A stretch of DNA of 64,000 nucleotides from Chitiniphilus purpureus (GCF_025642115.1 NZ_CP106753.1:2875501-2939500), one strand, 5' to 3'; positions 30,509-42,658 are shown, counted from the stretch's first letter. Notes: generated from the sequence alone by a model not told the origin. Translations and numbers: made by a program.

Positions 30509-31539
30509 GCTTGTTCCCCCGCGGGCGGCGCCAGCGTCGCCAGTTTTTTTTCAAGAAACTTCACGCGTTCAACCAATTGGTCCAGATGGCGCAGCTGCGC
30601 CGCATTCTTCAGCCAGTCGGCATGGCCCTGCATCGGATAGGAGCCGGAATAGACGCCAGGACGGTGTATGGTCTTGGCCACCAGCGTGCCGCCAAGCACG
30701 ACCACGCCGTCACAGATGCTCAGATGGCCGCTGATCATCGCCGCGCCGCCGATCTGGCAACGCGCACCGATCCGTGCCGAGCCCGCGATGCCGACGCATC
30801 CGGCGATCGCCGTGTGCTCGCCGATCTGGACGTTGTGGGCTACCTGGATCAGATTGTCCAGGCGCGCACCGTCGCCGATCACGGTATCGTCGAGCGCGCC
30901 CCGGTCGATGGTGGTATTGGCACCGATCTCGACATCATGGCCGATGCGCACCCGCCCCAGTTGCGGGATCTTCTCCCAATGATCATGTGCCCAGGCGTTG
31001 CCAAAGCCATCCGAACCGATGACCGCACCAGGGTGGACGATGACGCGGTCACCCAGCTCGCAGCCGGCCGCCACCACCACCCGCGGATGCAACACGCAAC
31101 CTTCGCCGATGCACGCGCCCTCCCCCACATAGGCCTGGGCGCCGATCACCGAACCTGCACCGATGCGCGCCCCGGCTTCGATCACCGCCCCAGGCCCGAC
31201 CTGCGCCTGCGGATGCACCACCGCGGCGGCATCGACCATGGCGGCGGGATGGATGCCGGGCACCAGCGGTGCACGCGGATGCAGCAGCTGCGCCACGCGG
31301 GCGTAGTAGGCGTAAGGATCGGGGGTGACGATGCAGGGTGTCTCAAGCGCAGCCGCGTCCTGCTCGCGCGCAATCAGTGCGGCGGCGGCGCTAGCGCGGG
31401 CACTATCGAGGAATTTGGCCTGGGCGATGAATGCGATCTGGCCGGGCCCCGCCCGCTCCAGGCTCGCGACCGCATCGACGCTGACATCGTCGCCTCGCAG
31501 CACGCCACCCAGCCTTGCAATGAGTTCGGAGAGGCGCAT
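30505..31539 (-). CDS. lpxD: UDP-3-O-(3-hydroxyacyl)glucosamine N-acyltransferase
   Basis: 344 residues. Third lipid A step. N-terminal uridine-binding domain ([23 protein letters not shown]), a long hexapeptide beta-helix from residue ~95, the catalytic His near [12 protein letters not shown] / [13 protein letters not shown], and a C-terminal helix ([19 protein letters not shown]). ATG 31539 gives the family N-terminus [11 protein letters not shown]; an alternative GTG at 31551 overlaps the skp stop as GTGA but has no ribosome site. Confidence 0.96.
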   Translation of the reverse strand: MRLSELIARLGGVLRGDDVSVDAVASLERAGPGQIAFIAQAKFLDSARASAAAALIAREQDAAALETPCIVTPDPYAYYARVAQLLHPRAPLVPGIHPAAMVDAAAVVHPQAQVGPGAVIEAGARIGAGSVIGAQAYVGEGACIGEGCVLHPRVVVAAGCELGDRVIVHPGAVIGSDGFGNAWAHDHWEKIPQLGRVRIGHDVEIGANTTIDRGALDDTVIGDGARLDNLIQVAHNVQIGEHTAIAGCVGIAGSARIGARCQIGGAAMISGHLSICDGVVVLGGTLVAKTIHRPGVYSGSYPMQGHADWLKNAAQLRHLDQLVERVKFLEKKLATLAPPAGEQA

Positions 31540-31547
31540 GCTCGCAC

Positions 31548-32039
31548 TCACTTGTCGGCCAACAGCTTGAGCACTTTGTCGGTGATGTCGATCTTCGGGT
31601 TGCGCCAGGCCGCTTCCTGCAGGATCAGGTCGTATTTCTCACCGTTGGCGATCTGCTGGATCGCGTTGTTGACGCGCTCTTGCAAGCCGGCAAGCTCCTC
31701 GTTGCGGCGGGCATTGAGGTCCTCGTTCAGTTCGCGCTGCATCCGCAGGAAATCCTGGTTCAGGCGGACCAGCTCGCGCTCGCGCGCCTTGCGCTCAAGC
31801 TCGGGCAGGCTGTTCTTTTCCATGCCCTGCTGCAGCGCCTTGCCCTGCGCCGACACCTTCTGCAATTCCTGGCGCCGCACTTCGAACTCCTTCTCCAGCC
31901 GCTTGGTGGCACGGATGGCCGGAGCCGACTCGCGCAGGATGCGTTCGGTATCGACCACGCCGATCTTGAGCTCGGCGCTGGCGACAGCGGAAACCATCAT
32001 CAACAACACGCCGATCATGCTTGCGATACAGTGCTTCAT
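31548..32039 (-). CDS. skp: Periplasmic chaperone Skp/OmpH
   Basis: 163 residues. Cleavable signal peptide (residues 1-22, ending ASA), then a small beta body ([18 protein letters not shown]) and two long coiled-coil tentacle segments ([46 protein letters not shown]). Skp is a trimeric holdase carrying unfolded porins to BamA. Its location directly after bamA and before lpxD is the standard order. Confidence 0.95.
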   Translation of the reverse strand: MKHCIASMIGVLLMMVSAVASAELKIGVVDTERILRESAPAIRATKRLEKEFEVRRQELQKVSAQGKALQQGMEKNSLPELERKARERELVRLNQDFLRMQRELNEDLNARRNEELAGLQERVNNAIQQIANGEKYDLILQEAAWRNPKIDITDKVLKLLADK

Positions 32040-32075
32040 CTGACCACCCCGAATCCTGGCATACCCTTGCCACTG

Positions 32076-34361
32076 CTAGAACACATTGCCCAACTGGAAC
32101 TGGAAGCCCTTGGTCTCGTCGTCGTCCTTGGCCCTGAAGGGCTTCGCCCATGACAGCTTGATCGGACCGATCGGGGAGATCCAGGTGAAGGCGACGCCGG
32201 CCGAATAGCGCAGGTCGTCCACCGCAGGATCGGTCCCGGAAGCCCAGATGCCACCGGCGTCGGCAAAGACGCTCAGCCGGGTGGACTTGTCGTCCTTCAT
32301 CCCGGGGATGGGGAACAGGAGCTCGAAGTTGTTGACCAGCTTCTTGTTGCCGCCCATCCCATCGCCGTTCTCGTCCTTGGGGCCGATTGTGCCGTAATCG
32401 TAACCACGGACCGACGAGACCCCACCAGCGTAATAGTTCTTGTAGAACGGGAATTCGCTGTTGTTGTACTGGTCGCCCCAGCCCACATCGATGTTCCACA
32501 ACAGGCTGGTGTTGCCCCAGATCGGGATGAACAGCTGATTGGAAAAATTGAACTTGTAGTAGTCCAGATCCGAGCCGGGGATGGTGATTTCCCCGCCCAC
32601 GGTCGTCAGCATGCCACGCGTGGGGTAGGCGGCGCTGTCGCGGGTATCGCGCGACCAGGACAGCGAAGCGCCGAACGTGCTGTTGGTGGCACCGTGGCGA
32701 TCGATGAACTCGAGTACGCGGTTGGGCGAATCCGAGGTGGTCTGCAGTTTCAGCGTTTCGGCCGAGAGGCCGAAGTTGATGCGGTTGGTTTCCGAGGTCG
32801 GGAAGCCGAAGCGCACGCTGCCGCCGTAGGCCGAGGTGGAATAGTCGCCGATGTCCAGCTCGGACGGATCGGTATCGCGCCGATAGAGGTTATAGCCCAC
32901 CGAAACGCCGTCGGGCGTCATATAGGGCTCGAGCAGCGAGAACGAGTAGACCTTGTTCGCGCTGGAATTGTTGAATTCGCCGCTGAACTGCTTGCCTGAG
33001 CCAAGGAAGTTGTTCTGCGACAGCGACAGCACGAACACCACCCCTTCGGACTGGCCGTAACCCGCGCCGATATTGAACTGACCGGTCTTCTTCTCAGTCA
33101 CGCTCACGTTCATGTCGACCTGGTCGGGCGCATCGGACACCGGCGCGGTGTCGATGTTCACTTCACCGAAGTAGTCAAGCTGGTTGAGCCGCTGACGCGA
33201 ACGTTTGATCTTGGAACCGTCGTACTGCGCCGATTCAAGCTGGCGCAATTCACGCCGGATCACCTCGTCCCGGGTGAGGTTGTTGCCGCTGACATTGATG
33301 CGACGTACATACACCTTGCGACCTGGGTCGACATAGATGGTGAAGGCGACTGTGTGCTTTTCCTTGTCGATCTGCGGTACGGCATTGACGTTGGCGAAGG
33401 CGTAGCCTTCGTCACCCAGCCGGTCGGCGATCGCCGCGGTGGATTTGTTGAGCTTCTGCCGCGAAAAGATCTCGCCCGCCTTGATCTCGACCAGCTCCTG
33501 CAACGCCTGCTGCCCCAGCACCGTTTCGCCGACGACCTTCACATCACTGACCGAATACTGGGCCCCCTCGCTCACGTTGATCGTCAGATAGACCGATTCA
33601 CGGTCTTCCGAGATCGCCACCTGCGTGGAGTCGACATTGAATTCGAGATAGCCCCTGTCCAGGTAATAGGAGCGCAGCACCTCCAGATCGGCCTGCAGCT
33701 TGGGCTTGGAATACTGGTCCGAGCGGGTGTACCACGTCATCCAGTTGGACGTGGTCAGCGCCATCTCCTGCAGCAGATCGTCTTCCTCGAAAGCCTTGGC
33801 ACCCACGATATTGATACGCTCGATGCGCGCCACTTCGCCTTCGGCGATATCGAACTGCACCCCGACCCGGTTGCGCTCGAGCTTGGTGACCTGCGCCTTG
33901 ACGATGACCGAGTAGCGCCCGCGGGCGTAGTACTGCTGCTTGAGCTCGTTCACCGCCGCATCAAGCACACCCTGCTCGAAGATCCGCCCCTCGGCGAAGT
34001 TCTGGCCGCGCAGCGCCTGGCGGATCTGATCCTTTTCGAGCAGCTTGGCACCGTTGATGTTGATCTGCGCGATGGTCGGCCGCTCCTGCACCGTCACCAG
34101 CAGCGTCTCGCCATCGCGCTCGATGCGCACGTCCTCGAAGAATCCGGTGGCGAACAGTGCCTTGATCGACTCGGTGGCGCGGCCATCGTCAAAGCGCTCA
34201 CCGACCTTGACCGGCAGGTAGTTGAACACCGTTCCAAGATCGGTACGCTGCAGCCCTTCCACCCGGATATCACGGACCGTGAAGGGATCGATGGCCCAGG
34301 CAGCGGCAAGCGTCGAGCCGAACATGGCCGCGAGCAACAGATGAAGCGGTTTTAGTTTCAT
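32076..34361 (-). CDS. bamA: Outer membrane protein assembly factor BamA
   Basis: 761 residues. Signal peptide (about 1-24, ending AWA), five POTRA domains over residues ~25-420 (starting FTVRDIRVEGLQRTDLGTVFNYLPVKVG) and a 16-stranded barrel ending in the C-terminal aromatic signature GFQFQLGNVF. The VRGYDYGTIGP loop contains the conserved VRGF/Y-type motif. It inserts beta-barrel proteins in the outer membrane. It sits between rseP and skp. Confidence 0.98.
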   Translation of the reverse strand: MKLKPLHLLLAAMFGSTLAAAWAIDPFTVRDIRVEGLQRTDLGTVFNYLPVKVGERFDDGRATESIKALFATGFFEDVRIERDGETLLVTVQERPTIAQININGAKLLEKDQIRQALRGQNFAEGRIFEQGVLDAAVNELKQQYYARGRYSVIVKAQVTKLERNRVGVQFDIAEGEVARIERINIVGAKAFEEDDLLQEMALTTSNWMTWYTRSDQYSKPKLQADLEVLRSYYLDRGYLEFNVDSTQVAISEDRESVYLTINVSEGAQYSVSDVKVVGETVLGQQALQELVEIKAGEIFSRQKLNKSTAAIADRLGDEGYAFANVNAVPQIDKEKHTVAFTIYVDPGRKVYVRRINVSGNNLTRDEVIRRELRQLESAQYDGSKIKRSRQRLNQLDYFGEVNIDTAPVSDAPDQVDMNVSVTEKKTGQFNIGAGYGQSEGVVFVLSLSQNNFLGSGKQFSGEFNNSSANKVYSFSLLEPYMTPDGVSVGYNLYRRDTDPSELDIGDYSTSAYGGSVRFGFPTSETNRINFGLSAETLKLQTTSDSPNRVLEFIDRHGATNSTFGASLSWSRDTRDSAAYPTRGMLTTVGGEITIPGSDLDYYKFNFSNQLFIPIWGNTSLLWNIDVGWGDQYNNSEFPFYKNYYAGGVSSVRGYDYGTIGPKDENGDGMGGNKKLVNNFELLFPIPGMKDDKSTRLSVFADAGGIWASGTDPAVDDLRYSAGVAFTWISPIGPIKLSWAKPFRAKDDDETKGFQFQLGNVF

Positions 34362-34385
34362 TGTGTGCAGGTCGGGAAGGGATAA

Positions 34386-35723
34386 TCAGCCCGGGATGAA
34401 CCGATTGAAATCGTTGAAGAGCGCAAGCGCCATCAAGCCGAGCAGCACCAACAGGCCGATGCGCTGCCCCAGGGCTTCGAGGCGGGCTGAAACCGGGCGG
34501 CCGGTCAGCAATTCGGCGGTATGATACATCAAATGCCCGCCATCCAGCAGCGGGATGGGCAACAGGTTCAGCACCGCCAGGCTCAGGCTGATCAAGGCCA
34601 GGAAGTCGATATAGACCGACAGACCCGCGCGGGCACTTTCCCCGGCATACACCGCGATGGTCAGCGGACCGCTGATCTGATCGAGCCCGGTCCGGTCAGC
34701 CAGCATGCGCCAGAACATGGCCAGCGTCAGCCGCGTATAGGTCCACGCCTTGTCCAGCCCTTGCAGCAGCGCCTCGATGGGGCCGAACTGCAACCGCACC
34801 TGATGCTGCGCCCAGCGCGCCTCATCCACCGCAGGTGCGATTCCCAGCCGGCCGATGTTGCGTGCACCGTGCCGGACACTGTCCGGCACCGCCGTGACGG
34901 TCTTCAGCACCCCGGCACGCGCCAGCGTGAGCCGGATCTCGGTGCCGCCCAGCCGGGCGATCCTTGCCTGCAGTACCGACCAGTCGCCAATGGGCTCGCC
35001 ATTAAGGGCGGTGATCCGGTCGCCCGGCTGCAGGCCGGCGCGCGCGGCGGCACCGCCCGGTGCCACATTGGCGATCCGGGTGGACAACGGCGCGGCTGTC
35101 AGGCCAAGCCGCCCCAGCAATTGTGGTTCGATCTGCGCGACGGCGATCGGCGGCAGCTGCACGGCGTGCTCGCCCTGGCCGGGTGTACGCACCACCAGCG
35201 ACACCGGCGTACCCGATCCAGCCGTATCGATCAGGGCGATGAAGAGCTGATCCCACGTGGCGGTGGCGCGCCCATCGACCGACAGGATCTCGTCACCGCT
35301 GCGCAGCCCGGCACGCGCAGCCGGCGAGTCGGCCACCACTTGGCCGGCAATGGCGCGGATGCCGTCGTATCCCCAGGCATTCAACCCCCAGTAGAGCCCG
35401 CACGCCAATATCAGATTGGCCAGCGGCCCGGCCACCACCACTGCGATCTTCTTCAGGGGCGGCTGCCGATTGAACGCGCGCGCGGCCTCGGACGCCGGCA
35501 CAGTGCCGTCGCGCTCGTCGAGCATCCTCACATAGCCGCCCAGCGGCAGCATCGCCAGCTGCCAAGTCGTTTCGCCACGCCGCCAGGTCAGCAGTGGCTT
35601 GCCAAAGCCGATCGAGAAGGTGAGCACCTTCACCCCGCACCGCTTGGCGACCCAATAGTGGCCATACTCGTGCACTGTCACCAGCAGGCCCAGCGTCACG
35701 ATGAAGGCCAGCAGGGTCAGCAT
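34386..35723 (-). CDS. rseP: Site-2 protease RseP
   Basis: 445 residues. An inner-membrane zinc metalloprotease of regulated intramembrane proteolysis that cuts anti-sigma factors such as RseA and clears signal peptides. Zinc site HEYGH at residues 18-22 and the second metal ligand motif [10 protein letters not shown] near the C-terminus. Two PDZ domains lie between ([36 protein letters not shown]). It overlaps the dxr stop by 7 bp. Confidence 0.96.
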   Translation of the reverse strand: MLTLLAFIVTLGLLVTVHEYGHYWVAKRCGVKVLTFSIGFGKPLLTWRRGETTWQLAMLPLGGYVRMLDERDGTVPASEAARAFNRQPPLKKIAVVVAGPLANLILACGLYWGLNAWGYDGIRAIAGQVVADSPAARAGLRSGDEILSVDGRATATWDQLFIALIDTAGSGTPVSLVVRTPGQGEHAVQLPPIAVAQIEPQLLGRLGLTAAPLSTRIANVAPGGAAARAGLQPGDRITALNGEPIGDWSVLQARIARLGGTEIRLTLARAGVLKTVTAVPDSVRHGARNIGRLGIAPAVDEARWAQHQVRLQFGPIEALLQGLDKAWTYTRLTLAMFWRMLADRTGLDQISGPLTIAVYAGESARAGLSVYIDFLALISLSLAVLNLLPIPLLDGGHLMYHTAELLTGRPVSARLEALGQRIGLLVLLGLMALALFNDFNRFIPG

Positions 35724-36946
35724 GGTGCGATCAAGGCACCGCTGCGGGCAATCCAGGCGTGGGCCGCATCGCGTGCCACCCGGTCGGCAGCCATCAGTGC
35801 ATCCAGATCGTCGGCGGGCAGGCCGCCATGCTGTGCCAGCACCGCCTCGATCAGCGCGGCGATCCGGGGAAAGGAGAGTTGCCGTTCAAGGAAGGCAGCC
35901 ACTGCCACTTCATTGGCGGCGTTGAGCACCGCGGTGGCGGCGCCACCGCTCGCCAGCGCTTCGAACGCCAGCCGCAGGCAGGGAAAGCGGGCAAGGTCCG
36001 GGGCTTCGAAATCCAGTCGGCCGACACTGAACAGATCGAGCGCCTTCACGCCGGAGACGACCCGCTCCGGGTACGCAAGGCCATAGGCGATCGGAGTGCG
36101 CATGTCCGGTGTGCCAAGCTGCGCCAGTACCGAACCGTCGGCATACTCCACCATCGAATGGACGATGCTCTGCGGATGCACCACCACCGAGATCTCGTGC
36201 GGCAGCGCATTGAACAGCCAGCGGGCCTCGATCACCTCCAGCCCCTTGTTCATCAGGCTGGCCGAGTCGACCGAGATCTTGCGGCCCATGGACCAGTTCG
36301 GATGCTTGATCGCCTCTTCCGGGGTGATGGCGGCAAAGCTCTCCTGCGGCCGCGAGCGGAACGGCCCGCCCGATGCGGTCAGCAGGATGCGGGTGACGCC
36401 AGCCTCGCCCAGCGAGGCGGCATAGGGATGCTCGCGATGCGCGCGCGGCAACACCTGGAAGATGGCATTGTGCTCGCTGTCGATGGGCAGGAGTTCCGCA
36501 CCGCTAGCGTTGATCGCATCCATGAAGAGGCGACCGGCCAGGACCAGCGTCTCCTTGTTGGCGAGCAACACCCGCTTGCCGGCGCGGGCGGCGGCCAGGG
36601 TCGGACGCATGCCGGCCGCACCGACGATGGCGGCCATCACCGTATCCACCTCGGCGGCGCTTGCCACCTGTTCCAAGGCCGCCTCGCCGCACAGCACCTC
36701 GGTATCGCTGCCTGCGGCGCGCAGGCGTTTCGCCAGCCGCTCCGCAGCCTGCTCGACCAGGACCACCACATAGCGGGGCGAAAAAGCGAGGGCCTGCTCG
36801 TACAACCGGTCCAGCTGCGAGGCACCGGTCAGCGCGTACACCCGATAGCGCCCGGGGTAACGGGCGACGACGTCGAGCGTGCTGGTTCCGATGCTGCCCG
36901 TGGCACCAAGGACAGTCAGGGTTCGAATAGCGGTGGACATCGGCAT
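35717..36946 (-). CDS. dxr: 1-deoxy-D-xylulose 5-phosphate reductoisomerase
   Basis: 409 residues. Makes MEP from DXP with NADPH in isoprenoid synthesis, feeding undecaprenyl phosphate made through UppS. Seen: [94 protein letters not shown]. Two nearby ATGs (36946 and 36940) are both possible. It starts 5 bp after cdsA and overlaps rseP. Confidence 0.97.
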   Translation of the reverse strand: MPMSTAIRTLTVLGATGSIGTSTLDVVARYPGRYRVYALTGASQLDRLYEQALAFSPRYVVVLVEQAAERLAKRLRAAGSDTEVLCGEAALEQVASAAEVDTVMAAIVGAAGMRPTLAAARAGKRVLLANKETLVLAGRLFMDAINASGAELLPIDSEHNAIFQVLPRAHREHPYAASLGEAGVTRILLTASGGPFRSRPQESFAAITPEEAIKHPNWSMGRKISVDSASLMNKGLEVIEARWLFNALPHEISVVVHPQSIVHSMVEYADGSVLAQLGTPDMRTPIAYGLAYPERVVSGVKALDLFSVGRLDFEAPDLARFPCLRLAFEALASGGAATAVLNAANEVAVAAFLERQLSFPRIAALIEAVLAQHGGLPADDLDALMAADRVARDAAHAWIARSGALIAPC

Positions 36947-36951
36947 CCCGT

Positions 36952-37749
36952 TTACAGCAACCAGTAGATCAGCGGCAGCGCCAGGGGCATCAGTGCAATC
37001 AGGCTGTCGATGCGGTCGAGCACCCCGCCGTGGCCGGGCAGCAGCGCGCTGGAGTCCTTCAGCCCCGCCTGTCGCTTGAACAGCGACTCCAGCAGATCAC
37101 CCACGATCGAGATCACCATCAGCGCCAGCGCGGCCACCAGGCAGCGCCACCATGAAAAATCGAAGTGCCAGGACAGCGCCGCGGCATACAGGGCGACCGC
37201 GATCGCCGCGCCTGCCACCCCTTCCCAGGTCTTGCCCGGACTGATCGCCGGGGCAAGCTTGTGCCGGCCGAAGGCCTTGCCCGAGAAGTACGCCGCCGTA
37301 TCGGCGATCCAGGCCACCGCAAAGACGGCCAGCACGCCCACCGGGCCAAGGTGGCCGCGCAGTGCGACCAGGCTCAGGCCCGCGCCGAGCAACAGCAGGA
37401 AGCCGATCGGCAGGCCGCGCGCCAGCGTGCGGGTCAACGGCCAGCGCCAGCGCAACCAGGCCGGCGCGGCGATCAGCCAGAAGAGCACGGTCGCCAGCAC
37501 CACCGGCCACCAGGGTGCATCGATCAGCGGCACTGCGGCAGGCGCGAGCCCGGCGATGCCGGCGGCCACGAAGAGCGGCAGCACCCCCGCCCGCCAGCCA
37601 TGAACGCCGCACAGCCGGCTCCATTCCCATGCGCCAAGGCCGCAGACCAGCGCCACGAACGCCACCCAGCCCATGTGGGGCAACAGGAACAGCGCCGCCA
37701 GCACCAGCGGCAGCAGGACCAGCGCGGTCAGGATCCGGGTCTTCAGCAT
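36952..37749 (-). CDS. cdsA: Phosphatidate cytidylyltransferase
   Basis: 265 residues, about eight membrane helices. Converts phosphatidate and CTP to CDP-diacylglycerol for phospholipid synthesis. The signature near the C-terminus is visible: [20 protein letters not shown] ... [22 protein letters not shown], with the following [15 protein letters not shown]. It overlaps the uppS stop by 7 bp. Confidence 0.96.
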   Translation of the reverse strand: MLKTRILTALVLLPLVLAALFLLPHMGWVAFVALVCGLGAWEWSRLCGVHGWRAGVLPLFVAAGIAGLAPAAVPLIDAPWWPVVLATVLFWLIAAPAWLRWRWPLTRTLARGLPIGFLLLLGAGLSLVALRGHLGPVGVLAVFAVAWIADTAAYFSGKAFGRHKLAPAISPGKTWEGVAGAAIAVALYAAALSWHFDFSWWRCLVAALALMVISIVGDLLESLFKRQAGLKDSSALLPGHGGVLDRIDSLIALMPLALPLIYWLL

Positions 37750-38507
37750 CCGCTGACTGCCTGCAGCTGTTCGCTGGTCCGGCCGAACCGCCGTTCACGG
37801 CCCTGGTACCAGGCGATCGCGTCGTCGAAGGCCTTCTGGCCGAAATCAGGCCAGAGCAGGTCGGTGAAATAAAGTTCGGTATAGGCAAGCTGCCACAACA
37901 GGAAATTGCTGATGCGCTGCTCGCCACCGGTACGGATGAAGAGGTCAGGCTCGGGCGCGTAGCTCATCGCCAGATAGGGAACGAGGTCCTCCTCGCTCAC
38001 CTGCCCGCTCCGCTCCGGATGTTCGGCATGCAGCCGGTTGAGCGCATGCAGCACATCCCAGCGGCCGCCGTAGTCGGCGGCGATGGACAGGGTCAATCCG
38101 CTATTGGCTGCGGTGCGTGCCTCGGCGGTCTCGATCAGCGTCACCAGTTCGGGCGAGAATTTCTCACGGTTGCCGACGATCTTGAGCCGGATGCCGCGCT
38201 CATGCATGCGCTCGATCTCGGAATCGAGCACCCGCAGGAACAGGCCCATCAGAAAGGAGACTTCGTCGGCCGGGCGTCGCCAGTTCTCGCTGCTGAACGC
38301 AAACACCGTCAGGAAACGCACGCCCAGTGCGTCACACGCCTTGACCGTCTCGCGCAACGCATCCACGCCGCGCTTGTGGCCGAAGATGCGCGGCATCAGG
38401 CGTTGCTTGGCCCAGCGGCCGTTGCCATCCATGATGATGGCGACATGACGGGGCACGCTGGGCGGATCGGCGGGCACCTCGCGGGTGGAACTGCGGAAAA
38501 TGGCCAC
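37743..38507 (-). CDS. uppS: Undecaprenyl diphosphate synthase
   Basis: 254 residues. A cis-prenyltransferase making the C55 lipid carrier precursor for cell wall and O-antigen. Seen: HVAIIMDGNGRWAKQR (catalytic Asp), GVDALRETVKACDALGVRFLTVFAFSSENWRRP, ADYGGRWDV and DLFIRTGGEQRISNFLLWQLAYTELYFTD. The start is GTG 38507 with AAGG 8 nt upstream. It follows frr by 10 bp. Confidence 0.97.
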   Translation of the reverse strand: MAIFRSSTREVPADPPSVPRHVAIIMDGNGRWAKQRLMPRIFGHKRGVDALRETVKACDALGVRFLTVFAFSSENWRRPADEVSFLMGLFLRVLDSEIERMHERGIRLKIVGNREKFSPELVTLIETAEARTAANSGLTLSIAADYGGRWDVLHALNRLHAEHPERSGQVSEEDLVPYLAMSYAPEPDLFIRTGGEQRISNFLLWQLAYTELYFTDLLWPDFGQKAFDDAIAWYQGRERRFGRTSEQLQAVSGC

Positions 38508-38517
38508 GGCGATCGCC

Positions 38518-39075
38518 TTATACGGTCATCAGCTCTTTTTCTTTGTCGGCCAGCAGCTTGTCGACCTCGGCGATGAATTTGTCGGTCAGCTTCTGCACCT
38601 CGTCCTGGCCGCGGCGCTCGTCGTCCTCGGAGATCTCCTTGTCCTTGAGCAGGCGCTTGAGCTGATCGTTGGCATCGCGCCGGACGTTGCGCACCGCCAC
38701 GCGCGCGCTCTCGGCCTCGCCCCGCACCACCTTGGTCAGGTCGCGGCGGCGCTCTTCGGTCAGCATGGGCATGGGCACGCGGATGACATCGCCCTGCGAA
38801 GCCGGATTGAGGCCGAGGTCGGAGTCACGGATGGCCTTTTCGATCTTGGCGACCATGTTCTTTTCCCAAGCCTGCACGCCGATGGTGCGCGCGTCGATCA
38901 GCGTGACCGCCGCCACCTGGTTCACCGGGGTGGGCGTGCCGTAGTAATCGACCTGCACATGATCGAGCAGGCCGGTATGGGCACGGCCGGTGCGTACCTT
39001 GGCCAGATCCGCCTTCAGCGTCTCGATCGTCTTGTGCATCTTGGTTTCGGTGTTCTTCTTGATGTCGGCAATCAT
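38518..39075 (-). CDS. frr: Ribosome recycling factor
   Basis: 185 residues, exactly the usual length. Splits post-termination ribosomes with EF-G. tRNA-mimic fold: [69 protein letters not shown], and the C-terminal helix [26 protein letters not shown] 39075 has AAGGA 7 nt upstream. It is separated from pyrH by a hairpin. Confidence 0.98.
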   Translation of the reverse strand: MIADIKKNTETKMHKTIETLKADLAKVRTGRAHTGLLDHVQVDYYGTPTPVNQVAAVTLIDARTIGVQAWEKNMVAKIEKAIRDSDLGLNPASQGDVIRVPMPMLTEERRRDLTKVVRGEAESARVAVRNVRRDANDQLKRLLKDKEISEDDERRGQDEVQKLTDKFIAEVDKLLADKEKELMTV

Positions 39076-39101
39076 AAGGCTATCCTTTTGCTGCGAAAGC
39101 A

Positions 39102-39127
39102 AACAGGCGGATGGGGTTCCGCCTGTT
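39102..39127 (-). terminator. Hairpin between pyrH and frr
   Basis: A 10-bp perfect stem (AACAGGCGGA, 39102-39111; TCCGCCTGTT, 39118-39127) with a 6-nt loop. On the minus strand it is followed by TTTGCTTTCG, an imperfect T-tract. Probably a leaky terminator or processing site. Confidence 0.6.
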
Positions 39128-39212
39128 CGACGCCCCGCGTCCGCTCACGCTTGGGGCGAACGCCCGGGACAATGTTCCTGCGGACTGCTGATCGGCAGTT
39201 GGCGCCGTAAAC

Positions 39213-40034
<822 letters not shown>

Positions 40035-40913
40035 TCAGACCTTGGCGGCGGCGGCCACTTCGGCGGCGTAGTCCACCACTTTCTTTTCGATGCCTTCACC
40101 GACCACGAACAGCGTGAAAGCATTCACCTTGGCCGAGTTGGACTTCAAGAGCTGCTCGATGGTCTGCTTGTCGTCCTTGACGAAAGGCTGGCCCAGCAGG
40201 GTGACATCCTTCAGGAACTTCTGCACCGTGCCTTCGGCGATCTTTTCGAGCATGGCTTCGGGCTTGCCCGCTTCCTTGGCGCGTTCGATGGCAACGCGGC
40301 GCTCGGTTTCGATCAGGTCGGCCGGCACGCCGCTCACATCCAGCGACTTGGGTTTGGAGGCGGCGATATGCATCGCGATGTCCTTGCCCAGCTGTTCCGC
40401 ACCGCCTTCGAAATCGACCAGCACGCCGATCTTGGCGCCATGCAGGTAGGCGGCCAGTTGGCCTGCGGTGGTGTAGCGCACGAAGCGGCGCAGCGTGATG
40501 TTCTCGCCCAGCTTGGCGACGATGGCCTTGCGGGCCTCTTCGACGGTCTCGCCCGATGCGGTCTTGACATTGGCCAGGGCCTCGACGTCAGCGGCATCGG
40601 ACTTGGCGGCAGTCTCGGCGGCGGCACGGGCAAAGCCGAGGAAGCCTTCATCCTTGGCAACGAAGTCGGTTTCACAGTTCACTTCAAGCAGCGCACCCAG
40701 CTTCTTGTCGTCGCTGATGAAGGTCACCACCGTGCCTTCAGCAGCGGTACGGCCGGCCAGCTTGGAAGCCTTGTTGCCGGACTTGATCCGCAGCACTTCC
40801 TCGGCCTTCTTGATGTCGCCGTCGGCCTCGACCAGCGCCTTCTTGCACTCCATCATGCCCATGCCGGTCATTTCGCGCAGCTCGGCAACCATCTTTGCGG
40901 TGATTTCCGCCAT
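40035..40913 (-). CDS. tsf: Elongation factor Ts
   Basis: 292 residues. Nucleotide exchange factor for EF-Tu. UBA-like N-terminus and signature: [22 protein letters not shown], then [30 protein letters not shown], and the C-terminal [23 protein letters not shown] lies 6 nt before the ATG. It follows rpsB after a strong bidirectional terminator-like hairpin. Confidence 0.98.
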   Translation of the reverse strand: MAEITAKMVAELREMTGMGMMECKKALVEADGDIKKAEEVLRIKSGNKASKLAGRTAAEGTVVTFISDDKKLGALLEVNCETDFVAKDEGFLGFARAAAETAAKSDAADVEALANVKTASGETVEEARKAIVAKLGENITLRRFVRYTTAGQLAAYLHGAKIGVLVDFEGGAEQLGKDIAMHIAASKPKSLDVSGVPADLIETERRVAIERAKEAGKPEAMLEKIAEGTVQKFLKDVTLLGQPFVKDDKQTIEQLLKSNSAKVNAFTLFVVGEGIEKKVVDYAAEVAAAAKV

Positions 40914-40944
40914 GATGTACTCCTAGGATGTATTCAATGTTACG

Positions 40945-40970
40945 AAAAAGGGGCTGGTAGGCCCCTTTTT
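40945..40970 (-). terminator. Terminator/attenuator between rpsB and tsf
   Basis: AAAAAGGGGC (40945-40954) and GCCCCTTTTT (40961-40970) form a 10-bp stem with a 6-nt loop and a T-run in either direction. It lies 24 bp after the rpsB stop. An intercistronic terminator between these two genes is also known from E. coli. Confidence 0.8.
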
Positions 40971-40993
40971 CAATGGATGATCGCAGCGCTGTA

Positions 40994-41713
40994 TTACGCC
41001 TCGGCGCTGGTAGCCGCTTCGACGATTTCCTGAATGGCCTGGTTACGGCCTTCGAGCACGGCGTCGGCGACGGCACGGGCATACAGGCGGATCGCGCGGC
41101 TGGAATCGTCATTGCCCGGGATCACGTAATCGATGCCCTGCGGATCGTTGTTGGTATCGACCACGCCGATCAGCGGAATGCCAAGCTTCTTGGCTTCGAT
41201 GACGGTGCCGTGCTGGTAACCGGTGTCGACGATGAAGATCGCGTCGGGCAAGCCCTTCATCTCCTTGATACCGCCGAGCGAGCGTTCGAGCTTCTCGACT
41301 TCGCGCTTGATGTCGAGCAGTTCCTTCTTGCCATAGCCGCTGCTTTCGTCGGCGAGGATGGCCTGCATATCTTCAAGGCGCTTGATCGACTGCTTGACCG
41401 TCTTGTAGTTGGTCAGCATGCCACCCAGCCAGCGATGATCGACGAACGGGCTGCCGGAGCGCTTGGCTTCCTCGGCAATGATCTCGCGGGCCTGACGCTT
41501 GGTGCCGACGAAGAGGACGCTACCCTTGTTGGCCGACAGGCGGCGCACGAACTTGAGCGCCTCCTCCAGCAACGGCAGGGTCTTTTCCAGATTGATGATG
41601 TGGATCTTGTTGCGCGCACCGAAGATGTACTGCCCCATCTTCGGATGCCAGTAACGGGTTTGATGGCCGAAGTGGACGCCGGCCTCGAGCATTTCACGCA
41701 TGCTAATCGACAT
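40994..41713 (-). CDS. rpsB: Small ribosomal subunit protein uS2
   Basis: 239 residues. Seen: [92 protein letters not shown] and [16 protein letters not shown] lies 8 nt before the ATG. First gene of the supercluster, transcribed from a near-consensus promoter 114 bp upstream. The leader of about 110 nt contains a small TCCGCA/TGCGGA hairpin and could hold autogenous S2 control. Confidence 0.98.
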   Translation of the reverse strand: MSISMREMLEAGVHFGHQTRYWHPKMGQYIFGARNKIHIINLEKTLPLLEEALKFVRRLSANKGSVLFVGTKRQAREIIAEEAKRSGSPFVDHRWLGGMLTNYKTVKQSIKRLEDMQAILADESSGYGKKELLDIKREVEKLERSLGGIKEMKGLPDAIFIVDTGYQHGTVIEAKKLGIPLIGVVDTNNDPQGIDYVIPGNDDSSRAIRLYARAVADAVLEGRNQAIQEIVEAATSAEA

Positions 41714-41826
41714 GGATGCAACTCCAGATAAGGGTTATGGCCTACCGTCCGCGCGACACCAGGGCGGATGCCCCGGCACCCTTAAGGTGCGGACCGGGAA
41801 GATTTCCGCAAAATGCGGAGCGCGAG

Positions 41827-41856
41827 ATTATAGCCGCCCCGCAGCCAACCTTTCAA
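41827..41856 (-). promoter_or_regulatory. rpsB promoter
   Basis: On the minus strand -35 TTGAAA (41851-41856) and -10 TATAAT (41827-41832) are separated by 18 bp. The -35 lies at the very 3' end of the upstream lipoprotein gene. Confidence 0.8.
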
Positions 41857-42653
41857 GGCACAGTGCATTCGGGGATGCGTTGGCCCGCGCACACGCCGGC
41901 CAACCGCGTCGTTGCCTCGTGCAGCAACGCGCCGTCATTGAGCGCCTGCGCCACCTGGACCAGCAGGCGCAGGTCGTCGGCCAGAAAGCCCGGCTCGGCA
42001 AGCACCCGGTCAAGCGCGATCGCTGCTTCGAGCGGTGCCCGGGCTGCGGCAGGCTCGCCACGTTGCAGCCGGGCCTGTGCGATCAACCGCAGCGCCGCGG
42101 CACGCTCCACCGCCGGCACGTCCTCGCCTTGCGCCAACACGGCCTGCGCCAGGCGCTCGGCTGCACCGGGATCGGTGGGCAGCGCCAGGCGCGCGGCCAG
42201 GTTGTCCAGCTGCACCGCGATGACGCACGGCGCAGTACACAGCGCGCGTGCCTGCGCCAGCCTACCGGCGGCCTCCTGTGCATCGTCGGCGATCGCCAGC
42301 AAGGCAAGTTGATAGGCGGCCCGCACGCGCTGCGCCTGCGCGAACAGACCCTGCCCGGGCATGTCCAGCAGCACATTGCGCGCCGCCGCGCGCTGCTGCT
42401 GCCGCGCGAATGCCTGCGCCAGCCCCAGCCTCGCCTCGCCCTGGCCACGCCAATCATCGATGCTGCGGTAGGCATCGAACGCGGACTGCCACGATGCGGC
42501 CGCGTCCTGATAACGCTCGGCGGCGTAGGCGCGATTGCCTGCCTGCATCGCCGCTTCGGCAAGCCGCACGCGCGCGGGCTTCTCGGCCTTGGGCCCGCTG
42601 GCCCCGCATCCCAACAGCATGGCCAGCAACAATGACGACACAAGGGCGCGCAT
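41853..42653 (-). CDS. Predicted lipoprotein with TPR-like helical repeats, end of the MCE operon
   Basis: 266 residues. A lipoprotein signal with lipobox LLGC (Cys16) is followed by an Ala/Arg-rich helical solenoid resembling tetratricopeptide repeats (MQAGNRAYAAERYQDAAASWQSAFDAYRSIDDWRGQGEARLGLAQAF and similar). It is probably attached to the outer or inner membrane on the periplasmic side. It is not of the PqiC/DUF330 type usually found as the auxiliary lipoprotein. GGGAG lies about 8 nt before ATG 42653; a GTG at 42662 overlaps the mlaD-like stop. Operon position suggests an accessory of the MCE lipid transporter. Confidence 0.72.
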   Translation of the reverse strand: MRALVSSLLLAMLLGCGASGPKAEKPARVRLAEAAMQAGNRAYAAERYQDAAASWQSAFDAYRSIDDWRGQGEARLGLAQAFARQQQRAAARNVLLDMPGQGLFAQAQRVRAAYQLALLAIADDAQEAAGRLAQARALCTAPCVIAVQLDNLAARLALPTDPGAAERLAQAVLAQGEDVPAVERAAALRLIAQARLQRGEPAAARAPLEAAIALDRVLAEPGFLADDLRLLVQVAQALNDGALLHEATTRLAGVCAGQRIPECTVP

Positions 42654-42658
42654 GGCGT